Position numbers and translations under genes: made by a program. 23,140 nucleotides of DNA from an uncultured Lachnospiraceae bacterium (GTDB lineage: Bacteria > Bacillota > Clostridia > Lachnospirales > Lachnospiraceae): positions 1 to 23,140 of the forward strand of contig CAMWWJ010000011.1 of the NCBI GenBank assembly GCA_947177925.1, written 5' to 3'. The notes under the pieces are model-generated. The model saw nothing but the letters and a program-made list of their open reading frames with translations. It was not told where the DNA came from and searched no databases. The first letter of the stretch is position 1. Each line of letters starts with the position of its first letter. This document shows positions 1-7,154 of this stretch, in pieces.

Positions 1-2
1 GG

Positions 3-557
3 TATTATGATTATATTACTTTTACTGTGCCCACTTGTGGGTTTTATCAGGTGGAAAATGTTTCGCTGGCTCTTAGAGCATATGAATGTCTCAGGGAAAA
101 AGAGCTTATCAGCATGGAACGGCTCAGGAAAGCAGTGCGCCATACCAGATGGGAAGGGCGTATGGAAGAAATTGAAAAAGGGATATATGTGGACGGCGCC
201 CATAATGAAGATGGAATCCGGGCATTTTTAGATACTGTAGGGCATATACCCTGTATAGGAAAAAGAATATTGCTTTTTTCCGTAGTTTCAGATAAAGATT
301 ATAAGAGGATGATAAAGGCACTGACGGATGTCCGATTATTTGAAAAAATCGTAGTAGTCTGTATGGAGGAGCATAGAGCTCTGCCTTTAGAACAGTTGAA
401 AGAAAGCTTTTTATCCTGCCGGGAAGCTGGGATAAGTTTTTTTCCCACAGTAGAAGAGGGAATGGTTCATGCCCTTTCTGAAAAAAATAAAGAAGACATT
501 ATATTCGTGGCAGGTTCATTATATTTGGTAGGGGATGTAAAGTCCCTGTTAAGGTAA
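3..557 (+). CDS. folC: Folylpolyglutamate synthase / dihydrofolate synthase, C-terminal part (cut by window start)
   Basis: The reading frame is open from the first bases of the window to the TAA at 555-557, so the gene begins upstream and only its C-terminal ~184 residues are seen. FolC adds glutamate residues to folates (and in many bacteria also makes dihydrofolate from dihydropteroate) in the cytoplasm. The visible part is the Mur-ligase-type C-terminal domain. It contains the family signature DGAHNEDG (around 195-218), a variant of the usual DGAHNP, followed by an alternating strand/helix pattern ending in FVAGSLYLVGDV, typical of the FolC C-terminus. The first internal ATG (27) is not the true start, because the residues before it (TFTVPTCGFYQ) continue the fold. 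A small ORF follows 40 nt downstream on the same strand, so an operon is plausible. The identification is firm; the full length cannot be judged. Confidence 0.9.
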   Translation, partial: YYDYITFTVPTCGFYQVENVSLALRAYECLREKELISMERLRKAVRHTRWEGRMEEIEKGIYVDGAHNEDGIRAFLDTVGHIPCIGKRILLFSVVSDKDYKRMIKALTDVRLFEKIVVVCMEEHRALPLEQLKESFLSCREAGISFFPTVEEGMVHALSEKNKEDIIFVAGSLYLVGDVKSLLR

Positions 558-597
558 CTCCCCAATATAAAATCGGGGAAAAGTAGGAGGAAGTAAA

Positions 598-741
598 ATG
601 ATTAACTTCGAAGAGGAATTAAAGAAATTTCACCCAAGTCTTGAGATAGAAGATGTTGAGGATGCAATATACAATCAGGATTTAACGGATATGGCAGATG
701 TGCTAGTTGGAATGGTACGAAAGGTCAAAGAGGAAGAGTAG
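598..741 (+). CDS. Small acidic hypothetical protein (47 aa)
   Basis: This 47-residue ORF starts at ATG 598, seven bases after a perfect AGGAGG (585-590), and ends at TAG 739-741. The protein (MINFEEELKKFHPSLEIE...) is strongly acidic and should be mostly helical. It has no Cys, membrane segment or signal peptide. It sits between folC and the TPR/zinc-ribbon gene, whose ATG at 755 lies only 13 nt past this stop, so the two are probably translated from one message. I do not recognise the family. The ideal ribosome site and tight spacing are the reasons for calling it; its role is unknown. An alternative reading, in which the downstream gene starts at 707 inside this ORF, is less likely because the zinc-ribbon start at 755 has its own AGGTGA. 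Confidence 0.7.
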   Translation: MINFEEELKKFHPSLEIEDVEDAIYNQDLTDMADVLVGMVRKVKEEE

Positions 742-754
742 GATAGGTGACACC

Positions 755-2161
755 ATGAAATGTTTTAATTGTGGCTGCAGCCTGTCAGAAAAGAGCTTTT
801 GTACGGGCTGCGGTATTGATGTTAGTTTATATAAGAAAATCATGTATATTTCCAACCGTTATTACAATGACGGGCTGGATAAAGCAAATGTCCGGGATTT
901 GTCCGGAGCGGTAGTAAGTTTAAGGCAAAGCCTTAAGTTTAATAAGAATCATATAGAAGCAAGGAATTTATTAGGACTTGTTTATTTTGAAATGGGGGAT
1001 GTGGTTGCTGCATTGAGTGAGTGGGTCATCAGCAAAAACTTCCGCCCTAATAAAAATATAGCAGACGATTATATCAATGCGGTACAGGAAAATACAACAC
1101 GGCTTGAGACCATTGATCAGGCGGCAAGAAAATACAATAAAGTGCTTGATTACTGCAATCAGGGGAGTCTGGATCTTGCTGTGATCCAGTTAAAGAAAGT
1201 TCTTTCCTTAACCCCGAATATGCTTCGGGGCAGACAGCTTCTTGCGCTTCTTTATATGCAGTCCGAGGAATGGGAAAAGGCAAAGCGGGAGCTGCTGAAA
1301 TGCCAGAAAATCGATACGAATAATACAACTACACTTAGATATCTGAAGGAAACAAAGCAAATGCTGGAGGGAGAAGCACAAAATGCCTCCCCTCAAAAGA
1401 AAAAGAAGGCAGTAGCAGAAAATGCAGTTGTATATCAAAGCGGCAATGAAACGATTATTCAGCCCTTAAATACAAAGGAACCCGTAATAGGTTCCACCAT
1501 ATTAAATCTACTGCTTGGTCTGGTTATAGGGTTGGCAGTCTGCTGGTTTTTGATTCTGCCTGCAAGGATTCAGGCAGTCCGGGTAGGATATCAGGAGGAA
1601 TTAAAGAGCGTAGGCGATAATTCGGATGCAAAAACGGCTACGATTACCGATTTAGAGCAGAAGGTAAGTGCCCTTACCGATGAGAATAAAGATTTGAAGG
1701 AACAAATCAATTCTTTTACCGGCTCCGATGGAGCAATGGAAGCTGCGGACAGCCTGATGAAAGCATCTATGGCCTATATGGAGGATGCTTCCGATGAAGA
1801 AGCAATCGGTGACTTGTTAGTGCAGGTGGATGAGGAATATCTGGAGGGAGAAGCTTCAGAAGCCTATAAACAGTTATACAATAAACTGATGGAGGAAGTA
1901 GGACCTTCTATTGCGGAAAAGTACTATTCAGAGGGGACGCTTGCTGTTAACCAGAATGATTATACGAAAGCTGTAGAGAATCTGGAAAAGGCATGGCATT
2001 TTGACAAGACCAAAAGTCAGACGCTATATCAGCTGGCACAGGCTTATCGAATGGCAGAGGATGCAGAAAAGGCTGCTGAAGCCTACAAGCAGGTTGTGGA
2101 ACTGTTCCCGGGTACGGAAAGTGCAAGAAAAGCAAGGGATTATTTGGAAGAGCAGCAATAA
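755..2161 (+). CDS. Zinc-ribbon and TPR membrane protein with external coiled coil
   Basis: This 468-aa protein has a clear modular layout. Residues 1-20 carry Cys3-x2-Cys6 and Cys16-x2-Cys19, a zinc ribbon. About 25-220 are helical TPR repeats in the cytoplasm. One hydrophobic segment at roughly 248-270 is followed by a heptad-rich coiled coil (about 275-320, including DLEQKVSALTDENKDLKEQI). The C-terminus (about 385-468) is a second set of TPRs ending in YLEEQQ. The single membrane span places the two TPR sets on opposite faces, so it could tether or scaffold partners across the membrane; that is inference. ATG 755 is chosen because AGGTGA (745-750) precedes it and the zinc ribbon starts exactly there; an in-frame start at 707 would overlap the previous ORF. 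A terminator follows at 2201-2234, separating this gene from spoIIA. The specific function is not known to me. Confidence 0.8.
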   Translation: MKCFNCGCSLSEKSFCTGCGIDVSLYKKIMYISNRYYNDGLDKANVRDLSGAVVSLRQSLKFNKNHIEARNLLGLVYFEMGDVVAALSEWVISKNFRPNKNIADDYINAVQENTTRLETIDQAARKYNKVLDYCNQGSLDLAVIQLKKVLSLTPNMLRGRQLLALLYMQSEEWEKAKRELLKCQKIDTNNTTTLRYLKETKQMLEGEAQNASPQKKKKAVAENAVVYQSGNETIIQPLNTKEPVIGSTILNLLLGLVIGLAVCWFLILPARIQAVRVGYQEELKSVGDNSDAKTATITDLEQKVSALTDENKDLKEQINSFTGSDGAMEAADSLMKASMAYMEDASDEEAIGDLLVQVDEEYLEGEASEAYKQLYNKLMEEVGPSIAEKYYSEGTLAVNQNDYTKAVENLEKAWHFDKTKSQTLYQLAQAYRMAEDAEKAAEAYKQVVELFPGTESARKARDYLEEQQ

Positions 2162-2200
2162 GGTGCAGAAAAAACTGATTTCAGGAAGTATAGAAAGCAC

Positions 2201-2234
2201 AAAAGAGGACATACTAAAATATGTCTTCTTTTTT
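2201..2234 (+). terminator. Intrinsic terminator between the TPR gene and spoIIA
   Basis: A 13-bp stem (2201-2213 with 2220-2232, one G-U pair) closes a 6-base loop (CTAAAA), and the 3' arm runs into a T tract to 2234. It lies 40 bases after the TPR gene stop. An ATG at 2221 lies inside the 3' arm, which argues against using it as the start of the next gene. Confidence 0.75.
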
Positions 2235-2268
2235 GTTGCAAAAAAAGTCGAAAAGAGGAGGAAAAAAG

Positions 2269-2592
2269 GTGGAAGAAAGAGTTTTGGAGGAGAAGTTTCA
2301 AATTGTGGACAACTATTTAGTTGTAAAGGTTCCAGAGGAGCTGGACCATCATCAGGCAGCATATGTAAGACAGTATGCGGACAAGTATCTGTTAGATGAA
2401 AGCATAGAGCATATCGTATTTGATTTTGAACATACGAAATTCATGGACAGTTCGGGAATCGGAATGATAGTAGGAAGATATAAAAAGGTATCCTCCTTTG
2501 GGGGAAAAATTCTCATTGCAAATGCAGGGGAGCGGATTCGAAAAATTCTTTTCTTATCAGGGCTGTCGGATATGATTGAATGGATTGATTAG
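2269..2592 (+). CDS. spoIIAA: Anti-sigma F factor antagonist SpoIIAA (STAS domain)
   Basis: SpoIIAA is the switch protein that, when unphosphorylated, pulls SpoIIAB away from sigma F and turns on forespore transcription. The 107-residue product is a single STAS domain of normal length. It contains ELDHH near residue 25 and the phosphorylation motif MDSSGIG, in which the first serine (Ser61) matches the regulatory Ser58 of Bacillus subtilis SpoIIAA. Residues GRYKKV and the SGL near the C-terminus are also typical. I chose GTG at 2269: a perfect AGGAGG (2256-2261) lies seven bases before it, whereas the longer in-frame ATG (2221) is buried in the upstream terminator stem. It is followed 48 nt later by spoIIAB and then sigF in the classical order. 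Its promoter must lie close by or read through the hairpin; no convincing sigma-H-type box was seen. Confidence 0.93.
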   Translation: MEERVLEEKFQIVDNYLVVKVPEELDHHQAAYVRQYADKYLLDESIEHIVFDFEHTKFMDSSGIGMIVGRYKKVSSFGGKILIANAGERIRKILFLSGLSDMIEWID

Positions 2593-2640
2593 ATTCCATG
2601 TGAAATAGGAAGATATAAACAAAATAGAAAGGACAAGATT

Positions 2641-3135
2641 ATGAAAAAAGAAATGAAGCTGGAGTTTGATGCACTGCCGGAAAACGAAGGGTTTGCAAGA
2701 GTCACAGTGGCAGCGTTTTTAACCTCATTAAATCCTACGTTAGAGGAAGTGGAGGATGTGAAAACCGCCGTATCGGAAGCGGTTACCAATTGTATCATAC
2801 ACGGATATGGATTTGGCTATGAGCCGGTGATGGATCAGGATAAGGAGCCGGAAGGGGAAGAAAAGCCGGTTCCGAAAGTATACATAACCTGTGCCATTGA
2901 AAATGATACAGTGTCCATTGAAATAAAAGATAAAGGAATCGGAATAGAAAACATCAAGCAGGCAATGGAACCGCTCTTTACAACAAAGCCTGAATTAGAA
3001 CGCTCCGGAATGGGATTTGCTTTTATGGAGGCTTTTATGGACAAGCTTTTTGTAGAAAGTAATCCGGGAAAAGGAACGACTGTAAGAATGGAGAAAAAGT
3101 GCGGACACAGCTTCCGGAAAGCAGATGAGGAATAG
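2641..3135 (+). CDS. spoIIAB: Anti-sigma F factor / SpoIIAA kinase SpoIIAB
   Basis: SpoIIAB binds and holds sigma F and phosphorylates SpoIIAA, using ATP, in the pre-divisional cell and forespore. The 164-aa protein is a GHKL ATPase. It has the N box SEAVTNCIIHGYG (Glu46, Asn50), DKGIGI (Asp97, Gly99, Gly101), and the lid and G2 region PLFTTKPELERSGMGF (111-126). Arg20, in FARVTV, matches the conserved partner-contacting arginine. B. subtilis SpoIIAB is 146 aa. Most of the extra length here is an acidic, Pro/Lys-containing insert at about 58-79, between the N-box helix and the next strand. AAAGGA (2629-2634) precedes the ATG. The gene stops three bases before sigF, implying coupled translation. 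The assignment is firm. Confidence 0.94.
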   Translation: MKKEMKLEFDALPENEGFARVTVAAFLTSLNPTLEEVEDVKTAVSEAVTNCIIHGYGFGYEPVMDQDKEPEGEEKPVPKVYITCAIENDTVSIEIKDKGIGIENIKQAMEPLFTTKPELERSGMGFAFMEAFMDKLFVESNPGKGTTVRMEKKCGHSFRKADEE

Positions 3136-3138
3136 CAT

Positions 3139-3858
3139 ATGGATCAAAGATTACATCTCATATTACAGGCAAAACAGGGAGATAAAGAGGCAAGAGATGT
3201 ACTGATTCAGGAAAATCTGGGATTGGTCCGGCATATTGTGAAAAGATTTGCAGGAAGAGGCTATGATATGGAGGATTTATTCCAAATAGGTACCATAGGG
3301 CTGATAAAAGCGATAGATAAATTTGATACGGATTACGGTGTGCAGTTTTCCACCTATGCGGTTCCGCTCATTATGGGAGAAATCAAGCGATTCTTAAGGG
3401 ACGACGGACTTGTTAAGGTGTCCCGGAGCTTAAAGGAGAACGGCTACCGCATCCGTCAGGCAGAAGAGAGAATATCCCATAAAGAAGGAAGGTGCGCTAC
3501 CCTGGAGGAGTTAGCAGAGGCTACCTCACTTACAAGAGAGGAAATCGTGCTTGCTCTAGAGGCAAATTCCGAGGTCGAGTCCATATATAAGCCTGTATAT
3601 CAGTCGGATGGAAGCGAGATTTATCTGGTGGACCAGATAGCGGATAAAGAAAATGAAAAAGAAAAGCTGCTGAATCATATGATGCTTACAAAGCTTTTGG
3701 AGGAGCTGGATGAAAAAGAACGTGAGATTATCACCCTGCGCTATTTTCAGGACAAGACCCAGACTGAGGTGGCAAAAAAAATGGGAGTGAGTCAGGTTCA
3801 GATAAGCAGGCTGGAAAAGAAAATATTGATTCAGATGCGTCAGGCTTTAACAATCTGA
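3139..3858 (+). CDS. sigF: RNA polymerase sigma-F factor (early forespore)
   Basis: Sigma F directs the first forespore-specific transcription after asymmetric division. The 239-aa protein has sigma-70 region 2 (DMEDLFQIGTIGLIKAIDKFD, about 44-64, then FSTYAVPLIMGEIKRFLRDD), a region 3 with SRSLKENGYRIRQAEE, and a region 4 helix-turn-helix (QTEVAKKMGVSQVQISRLEKK, about 207-227). The short N-terminus and the VPLIMGEIKRFLRDDG block fit the sporulation sigma group, and the spoIIAA-spoIIAB-sigF order fixes it as sigF. ATG 3139 follows the spoIIAB stop by three bases with GAGG eight bases upstream. No terminator is visible between its stop and the LytTR-type repeats at 3870, so some read-through into the following operon is possible. 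Confidence 0.95.
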   Translation: MDQRLHLILQAKQGDKEARDVLIQENLGLVRHIVKRFAGRGYDMEDLFQIGTIGLIKAIDKFDTDYGVQFSTYAVPLIMGEIKRFLRDDGLVKVSRSLKENGYRIRQAEERISHKEGRCATLEELAEATSLTREEIVLALEANSEVESIYKPVYQSDGSEIYLVDQIADKENEKEKLLNHMMLTKLLEELDEKEREIITLRYFQDKTQTEVAKKMGVSQVQISRLEKKILIQMRQALTI

Positions 3859-3869
3859 GAGATGTTTGT

Positions 3870-3935
3870 TTCATTACATTTTTTTTGATTTTCATTACAT
3901 TTCATTTAAAAAAAAAGCAAAATGGCCGATATAAA
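3870..3935 (+). promoter_or_regulatory. Putative LytTR-controlled promoter with paired 9-bp direct repeats (upstream of 3994)
   Basis: TTCATTACA occurs at 3870-3878 and again at 3891-3899, a 21-bp period (12-bp gap). A -10-like TATAAA lies at 3930-3935. The same repeat pair with the same 21-bp period, and the same 37-bp offset from the second repeat's C to the -10, recurs at 7155-7220. Two short direct repeats spaced by two helical turns just upstream of a poor -35 are typical of LytTR response-regulator sites, and a LytTR regulator is encoded at 4945-5622. That the regulator binds here is inference. Confidence 0.7.
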
Positions 3936-3993
3936 AATATAAGAAATAAAATACAGGTATGGATACCAAAAAGGACCAGGGAAGGTGGAAAAT

Positions 3994-4878
3994 ATGAGCG
4001 GATTAAAAGGAAATTCAGTGGCGATATTTGCAGGCAATCAGGAAAACAGGATTGGCTATATCGGAAGGAACGGAGCCACCCAGAAGGCATGGGAAAAGGA
4101 AAAGCAGTATAAATCTGCTTCCGGCAGCAATATATTTGCAGGCAGCTTAAAGGGGGATATTTCCGAAACCATTCAGAAAAAGAAAGCCATGGCAAGAAAA
4201 GAAGCAGCTAAGATTGTTTCAGATCAGATCGGCCGGGATGATTTGAGCACTCAGGCCATTCAAAAGAGCCAGGCGCACCAGCAGGAGCTGTTGGAAACTG
4301 CAACGGAAGCAGGAAAGCAGCTTCAATATTTGAATCAGGCAAAAGATGAGCTTATGGAAGCTTACGGGATTACGGACGAGTATAAGCCGGGAAGTAATGC
4401 AGAATATGATGACAGGCTGAAAGAGTTAAATGACCAGGAAGAGTATTGGAACAAAATTTATGATGATGCCCTTCTTGGAGTAGGTGCGGAAAGCAGTAAC
4501 ATCACAGCTATCAAGCAGGCACTGTTGGGCAGAAAATATACAATGGAAGATGCCATGGAAGAGGCCGGACAGGTACTGGATGCGGCCAGCAAAGAAATTA
4601 TCGGACTTCTGCGCAAGGATGCAATGGAACACGTAAAGGAAGAACTGGAAGAAAAAGTGGAACAGGCAGAAAAAGCGGCAGAAGAGAAAGAAGAGCAGGA
4701 AGAAAAGCTGGAAGAAATCAAGGAAGAAAAAGAAGCAGCAGAGGAACAAACAGAAAAGCTGCATGAGACGGTGGAGAAGCAGAGCGAAATGCTGGAAAAA
4801 ATTGATGAAATCAAACGGTCTGCTGATTTGCTGGACGAAGATATGAAAGGGCTGCTAGTGGATCTGGATATCCGCTAA
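3994..4878 (+). CDS. Coiled-coil protein of unknown function, first gene of the LytTR operon
   Basis: This 294-aa protein is not a family I can name. No signal peptide or membrane span is visible. The first ~45 residues (GNSVAIFAGNQENRIGYIGRNGATQ) are glycine/asparagine-rich and probably flexible. The middle (about 50-205) is helical with many Gln/Ala. Residues about 213-275 form a highly charged Glu/Lys coiled coil (repeats of EEK and EKxEE), followed by a short acidic tail. ATG 3994 is preferred over the in-frame GTG at 3985, because AGGTGG (3983-3988) lies five bases before the ATG and overlaps the GTG. The gene is preceded by the paired TTCATTACA repeats and followed 66 nt later by the LytTR regulator, so it likely heads that operon. 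It could be a structural or scaffold protein, or a cargo partner of the 7272-8054 protein; this is inference. Confidence 0.75.
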   Translation: MSGLKGNSVAIFAGNQENRIGYIGRNGATQKAWEKEKQYKSASGSNIFAGSLKGDISETIQKKKAMARKEAAKIVSDQIGRDDLSTQAIQKSQAHQQELLETATEAGKQLQYLNQAKDELMEAYGITDEYKPGSNAEYDDRLKELNDQEEYWNKIYDDALLGVGAESSNITAIKQALLGRKYTMEDAMEEAGQVLDAASKEIIGLLRKDAMEHVKEELEEKVEQAEKAAEEKEEQEEKLEEIKEEKEAAEEQTEKLHETVEKQSEMLEKIDEIKRSADLLDEDMKGLLVDLDIR

Positions 4879-4889
4879 GCCGGATATCC
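4866..4889 (+). terminator. Hairpin over the stop codon of the coiled-coil gene, possible attenuator
   Basis: A perfect 9-bp stem (4866-4874 with 4881-4889) closes the loop CTAAGC; the TAA stop (4876-4878) lies in the loop. Each arm contains the self-complementary GGATATCC. A run of T's occurs only at 4906-4911, so this is not a classical terminator. It may lower read-through into the regulator genes or protect the upstream mRNA. Confidence 0.4.
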
Positions 4890-4944
4890 GCAGGTCAATA
4901 GAGGATTTTTTAGCAACAGCAGCATGAAGGGACGAGCAGAGCAC

Positions 4945-5622
4945 ATGGTAAGGGTAGCAGTCTGCGATGACAGCAAACAGATAAGAGAACAAATAACGGA
5001 ATGGATAAGGGCAGAATTTACTTGTGAAATACAGACATTTTCTACGGGAGAAGAATTTTTAGAAAAAAGGGAATCCTATGATATTATTTTTTTGGATATC
5101 AGCATGGGTAAGCTCAATGGCATTGAAACAGCAAGAAAGATCCGGGAATATTCCAAAGGACTTATTATTTTTATAACAGCCTGTAAGGAATACGTATTTG
5201 ATGCCTTTGACGTGGAAGCATTTCATTATTTGTTAAAGCCCCTTGCGAAAGAAAAGCTGCTGCAGGTATTTGGAAAAGCATATAAGGAACGGGAAAAGGA
5301 GCAGGGATTTTATCTGGTTAAGATTGGAACCAGCTATCGGAAGGTTCCCTTCTCACAAATCCTTTACGGAGAGAACAGCGGAAGGAAGATTATCCTTCAT
5401 ACAAAAAAGGAAGTTCTGGAATTTTACGGCAAAATGGATGATATGGAAAAGCAGCTCGGAAGCGCTTTCTATCGCTGCCACAGAGGATTTTTGGTGAATA
5501 TGGAAGAGATTGAAGGCTATGATACTTCAAGTATTTCCCTGAAAAACGGAGAAAGCATTTTTCTTTCCAAGCAGAAATATCCGGAATTTGTCAGTACTTA
5601 CATGGATTATTTAAGAAAGTAA
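4945..5622 (+). CDS. LytTR-family response regulator
   Basis: This is a 225-aa two-component regulator of the AgrA/LytR type. The receiver domain (1-118) has Asp8-Asp9, the phospho-acceptor Asp51 in IIFLDISM, Thr78 and Lys98 in YLLKPL. The LytTR DNA-binding domain (about 122-222) starts at YLVKIGTSYRKVPF and includes FYRCHRGFLVNMEEIEGY and the ending LSKQKYPEF, all typical. The start at ATG 4945 (MVRVAVCDDS) fits the family's usual N-terminus. An in-frame ATG at 4924 would add seven residues, and neither has an ideal ribosome site (AAGGGA at 4927-4932 is 12 nt from 4945). The kinase begins right after the stop. LytTR proteins bind pairs of ~9-bp direct repeats about two helical turns apart. 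Such pairs stand upstream of 3994 and 7272, so this regulator probably controls both and its own operon. Confidence 0.92.
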   Translation: MVRVAVCDDSKQIREQITEWIRAEFTCEIQTFSTGEEFLEKRESYDIIFLDISMGKLNGIETARKIREYSKGLIIFITACKEYVFDAFDVEAFHYLLKPLAKEKLLQVFGKAYKEREKEQGFYLVKIGTSYRKVPFSQILYGENSGRKIILHTKKEVLEFYGKMDDMEKQLGSAFYRCHRGFLVNMEEIEGYDTSSISLKNGESIFLSKQKYPEFVSTYMDYLRK

Positions 5623-5630
5623 GGATGAAT

Positions 5631-7145
5631 ATGAAAGAAATATTTTATTTTCTGGTGGATTTAGTGGAATGTACAATAAAAGGTTATCTGCTCTATCAGA
5701 TGGTAAGCATTGCAGGCAGGGTCCAGAAGGACCCTGCTTTTGTTGAGAAAAGAAAAAAATATCTGCTTATTTTTCAGTATGTATTATTTCACATGCTGTT
5801 TTCTTATATTCCGGGGCTAAAGGCGCTTGTTTATGGGGGAAATGTGTATCTGCTGAATAGTAAGCAGACTATAATGCTCCTGCTTTTAAGCCTTCTTTGT
5901 TCCGCTTTGGCAGGCTGCTATTATGGAAGTCGTGTAAAGAAGCTTTCTTTTTATCTGGTTTTTACCTATTATGCCATTGGGGAGCTGGTCAGATTCATAC
6001 TGTATGTGCCGGGCAACATCATTTTTCGATGGGTTCTTCGATTTTTTGAAAGCCGCGTCCAGGATGGCAACATTATCAGCATGGAACAGAATATAAAGTA
6101 TATGCTTGTGCTGGAAATCATGTGGAATATTGTTTTTACCATAATATATGTGCTGACGCAATTCTGGCTGTACCGGAAGTTCATGAAAAGCTTTTCCTCT
6201 GATGGGGAAAGAATCGGTCCATGGGAATTCCTTTTTTTGATGCTGTCATCGGTAATCGGATTTTGTTTTTGTTTGTTTTTAAGAAGTATTTTATTTACTT
6301 TTAAAGAAGAAAACTATGTTTACCTGCTGGATGAAAATCCCGAGCTGCAAATATTGACCCCGATCATAGCCCTGCTTGGAATCATTTCCATTTTCAGCAG
6401 TGTTTACCTGTGGAGCAGGTTTAAGAAGGAGCAGGAAGAAAGTCATGCTTTGTTTCTGTATGAAGAAAGGCTTTCTGAAATGGAAGAGCATATGCAGGAA
6501 ATGGAAAGGCTTTATGAAGGGATGCGGGGAATGAAGCATGACATGAAAAATTATATTGCTGATATCGAAGGGCTTATGGGAAGTGAAAAAAGACTTTCGA
6601 AAGATACAAAGGAAGCTTTGAAGAATTATCTGGATGGTTTGTGTACCTCACTGGATGAGCTGGATATGAAATATAAGACAGGTAATCCCGTTACGGACAC
6701 GGTAGTGAACCGTTACCTGCGCAGGGCGGAAAAAATGGGAGCCATAATCAGATGTGATTTTATTTATCCTGCCCCCTTGGAAATTGACGGCTTCGATTTG
6801 AGCATCCTGCTAAATAACGGATTGGAAAATGCAGCGGAAGCACTGGAAAAATGCCAGGAGAAGCCAATGTATCTGGAAATTGGCAGCTATGTAAAAGGGA
6901 ATATGTTTTTTTTGAAAATCAGAAATTCTTTTTCCGGCGCTCTTGCCTATGATCAGGAAAGCAATACGTTCCATACCACCAAAAAAGAAAAATCTTATCA
7001 TGGCTATGGATTGAAAAATATGCAGAAATCCGTGGAAAAGTACTACGGAAAGATTGAATACAGGGTGGAGGATGGAGTCTTTGTATTAACTGCCATGCTT
7101 CAGGGAAAAGCAAAGGAGGAACGGCTGCACCTGGAGCATGAATAA
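5631..7145 (+). CDS. GHKL (AgrC/AgrC-like) membrane sensor histidine kinase
   Basis: This is a 504-aa partner kinase of the LytTR regulator. The N-terminal half (to about residue 265) is hydrophobic with about six or seven membrane spans and short loops. It is followed by a coiled-coil linker (ERLSEMEEHMQEMERLYEG), the phospho-acceptor block MRGMKHDMKNYI (His303), the N box LLNNGLENAAEAL, and a C-terminal GYGLKNM G box (458-464). This layout is that of peptide- or lipid-responsive kinases such as AgrC, but no agrB/agrD-like genes are in the window, so the signal is unknown. ATG 5631 is preferred: TAAGGATG (5620-5627) lies just before it, while ATG 5625 leaves no space for a ribosome site. The coding sequence contains a perfect hairpin with a T tract near its 5' end (5716-5741). 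The gene ends just before the second LytTR-type promoter. Confidence 0.9.
   Translation: MKEIFYFLVDLVECTIKGYLLYQMVSIAGRVQKDPAFVEKRKKYLLIFQYVLFHMLFSYIPGLKALVYGGNVYLLNSKQTIMLLLLSLLCSALAGCYYGSRVKKLSFYLVFTYYAIGELVRFILYVPGNIIFRWVLRFFESRVQDGNIISMEQNIKYMLVLEIMWNIVFTIIYVLTQFWLYRKFMKSFSSDGERIGPWEFLFLMLSSVIGFCFCLFLRSILFTFKEENYVYLLDENPELQILTPIIALLGIISIFSSVYLWSRFKKEQEESHALFLYEERLSEMEEHMQEMERLYEGMRGMKHDMKNYIADIEGLMGSEKRLSKDTKEALKNYLDGLCTSLDELDMKYKTGNPVTDTVVNRYLRRAEKMGAIIRCDFIYPAPLEIDGFDLSILLNNGLENAAEALEKCQEKPMYLEIGSYVKGNMFFLKIRNSFSGALAYDQESNTFHTTKKEKSYHGYGLKNMQKSVEKYYGKIEYRVEDGVFVLTAMLQGKAKEERLHLEHE
5716..5741 (+). terminator. Terminator-like hairpin inside the kinase gene
   Basis: GCAGGGTCC (5716-5724) pairs perfectly with GGACCCTGC (5729-5737) around a 4-base AGAA loop, then TTTT follows (5738-5741). 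It lies about 30 codons into the kinase gene. By form it is an intrinsic terminator in a coding region. It could lower kinase mRNA relative to the regulator, or act only when translation stalls. Whether it terminates is untested. Confidence 0.4.
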
Positions 7146-7154
7146 GGGTTTCTT

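Noticed and set aside
707..754. Longer start for the TPR gene at 707
   Set aside because: It overlaps the 47-aa ORF, and the zinc ribbon and AGGTGA both point to ATG 755.
2221..2268. Longer SpoIIAA N-terminus from ATG 2221
   Set aside because: It lies in a terminator stem and lacks a ribosome site; GTG 2269 has a perfect one.
2001..2399. Open frame across the end of the TPR gene into spoIIAA
   Set aside because: It is a shadow of the real genes in other frames, with no ribosome site.
3885..4195. Open frames over the sigF-coiled-coil spacer and the start of the 3994 gene
   Set aside because: They overlap the LytTR-type promoter and the real gene, and have no coding signal.
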